From: Desulforhopalus sp.
GTDB taxonomy: Bacteria; Desulfobacterota; Desulfobulbia; Desulfobulbales; Desulfocapsaceae
Direction of reading: 5' to 3'
DNA: 42,866 nucleotides
NCBI GenBank assembly: GCA_024710585.1
Contig: JANJUM010000179.1
Location: 1 to 42,866, forward strand
Shown here: piece by piece, positions 42,658-42,866 of the stretch
Layout: every line of letters begins with the position of its first letter
Numbering within the stretch: position 1 is the stretch's first letter
Position numbers and translations under genes: made by a program
The notes under the pieces: generated by a model
Told to the model about the DNA's origin: nothing
Databases searched by the model: none
What the model saw: the letters and a program-made list of their open reading frames with translations, nothing else

Positions 42658-42866
42658 ACGCATGCGGACGAGAACGGTGGCGATGAGGTTGTCCGGGCTG
42701 TCCTGAGCCATTATCACACAATACCCGAACGGGTACTCTGACAGCTCCCCGATCTTCGTCTATGGCCTGCGCCCCGATCCGGCCATCCTTTCAAACTTCC
42801 CCCTCATATAATCAAGGTATTCGTCCTTACCGATCATCTCACTGAAGACCCACTGCGAGTTATGAC
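42652..42866 (-). pseudogene. NTF2-like small protein, C-terminal part with in-frame TAG (runs off window)
   Basis: Reading leftwards from the window edge, the frame gives HNSQWVFSEMIGKDEYLDY, then RGKFERMAGSGRRP, TAG at about 42763, and in the same frame TKIGELSEYPFGYCVIMAQ, DSPDNLIATVLVRMRL and a stop at 42652-42654. The sequence before and after the TAG reads as one continuous NTF2/SnoaL-like domain. Its C-terminal 'VMAQDSPDNLIATVLV' type strand is known from small proteins of this kind, many of them in integron cassettes. The related remnants at 35.2 and 39.3 kb read PYA at the TAG site, so a Tyr codon (TAT or TAC) probably mutated to TAG. It is a pseudogene unless amber codons are suppressed here. 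The 5' end is outside the window. Confidence 0.65.

Noticed and set aside
1-42866. CRISPR arrays, tRNA or rRNA genes, intact transposases
   Set aside because: No regularly spaced direct repeats, no cloverleaf or rRNA segments and no transposase or integrase motifs were seen on either strand.

Overview
The window is a GC-rich bacterial chromosome segment that reads like a Desulfobacterota (former Deltaproteobacteria) genome. This is inferred from the dense set of PAS/GAF hybrid histidine kinases of the '[21 protein letters not shown]' type, an HDOD-domain kinase, an HD-GYP regulator and a CheD. No rRNA, tRNA, CRISPR array or intact insertion sequence was found, so the taxonomic placement is indirect.

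Region 1 (1-22.2 kb) is a signal-transduction island with six sensor kinases. On the + strand a 5'-truncated PAS/GAF hybrid kinase is followed by cheD, which overlaps a membrane hybrid kinase by four bases (ATGA). Convergent to these is a three-gene minus-strand operon: a PhnD-like periplasmic binding protein, a dCache/3xPAS hybrid kinase and a REC-HD-GYP c-di-GMP phosphodiesterase. It looks like a complete path from periplasmic ligand to second messenger. Divergent from it lies a polytopic-membrane/Cache/GAF/PAS hybrid kinase. Then come a hemolysin-III/PAQR membrane protein and two minus-strand kinases (REC-PAS-HK-REC and HDOD-GAF-HK).

Region 2 (22.2-35.1 kb) opens with an AT-richer 1.3-kb stretch without a convincing gene, closed by a clear terminator. 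It then holds an aldo/keto reductase, a MazG-like pyrophosphohydrolase, a TPR-methyltransferase, a lower-GC AAA_14/DUF4143 ATPase on the other strand, and a five-gene peptide-transport operon: fused DppD-DppF ATPase, binding protein, two permeases and an M14-type carboxypeptidase.

Region 3 (35.1-42.9 kb) is visibly less GC-rich and looks acquired. A minus-strand operon reads: small conserved protein, XRE regulator, truncated restriction/helicase-like ORF, DUF3696 AAA ATPase, PIN-like nuclease, Rnl2-type RNA ligase. Most junctions overlap by a few bases. The ATPase + RNase-like + RNA-ligase triad is the best candidate for an undescribed system, either RNA cleavage/repair or antiphage defence. 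Next to it is a NorQ/CbbQ-like MoxR ATPase with its VWA partner, with no nor or RuBisCO genes in view.

Three or four decayed fragments of one small NTF2-like gene family, all on the minus strand, sit at the module boundaries (about 26.3, 35.25, 39.29 and 42.75 kb). They mark the accessory insertions. All calls come from reading the sequence and from family knowledge; no database search was run.
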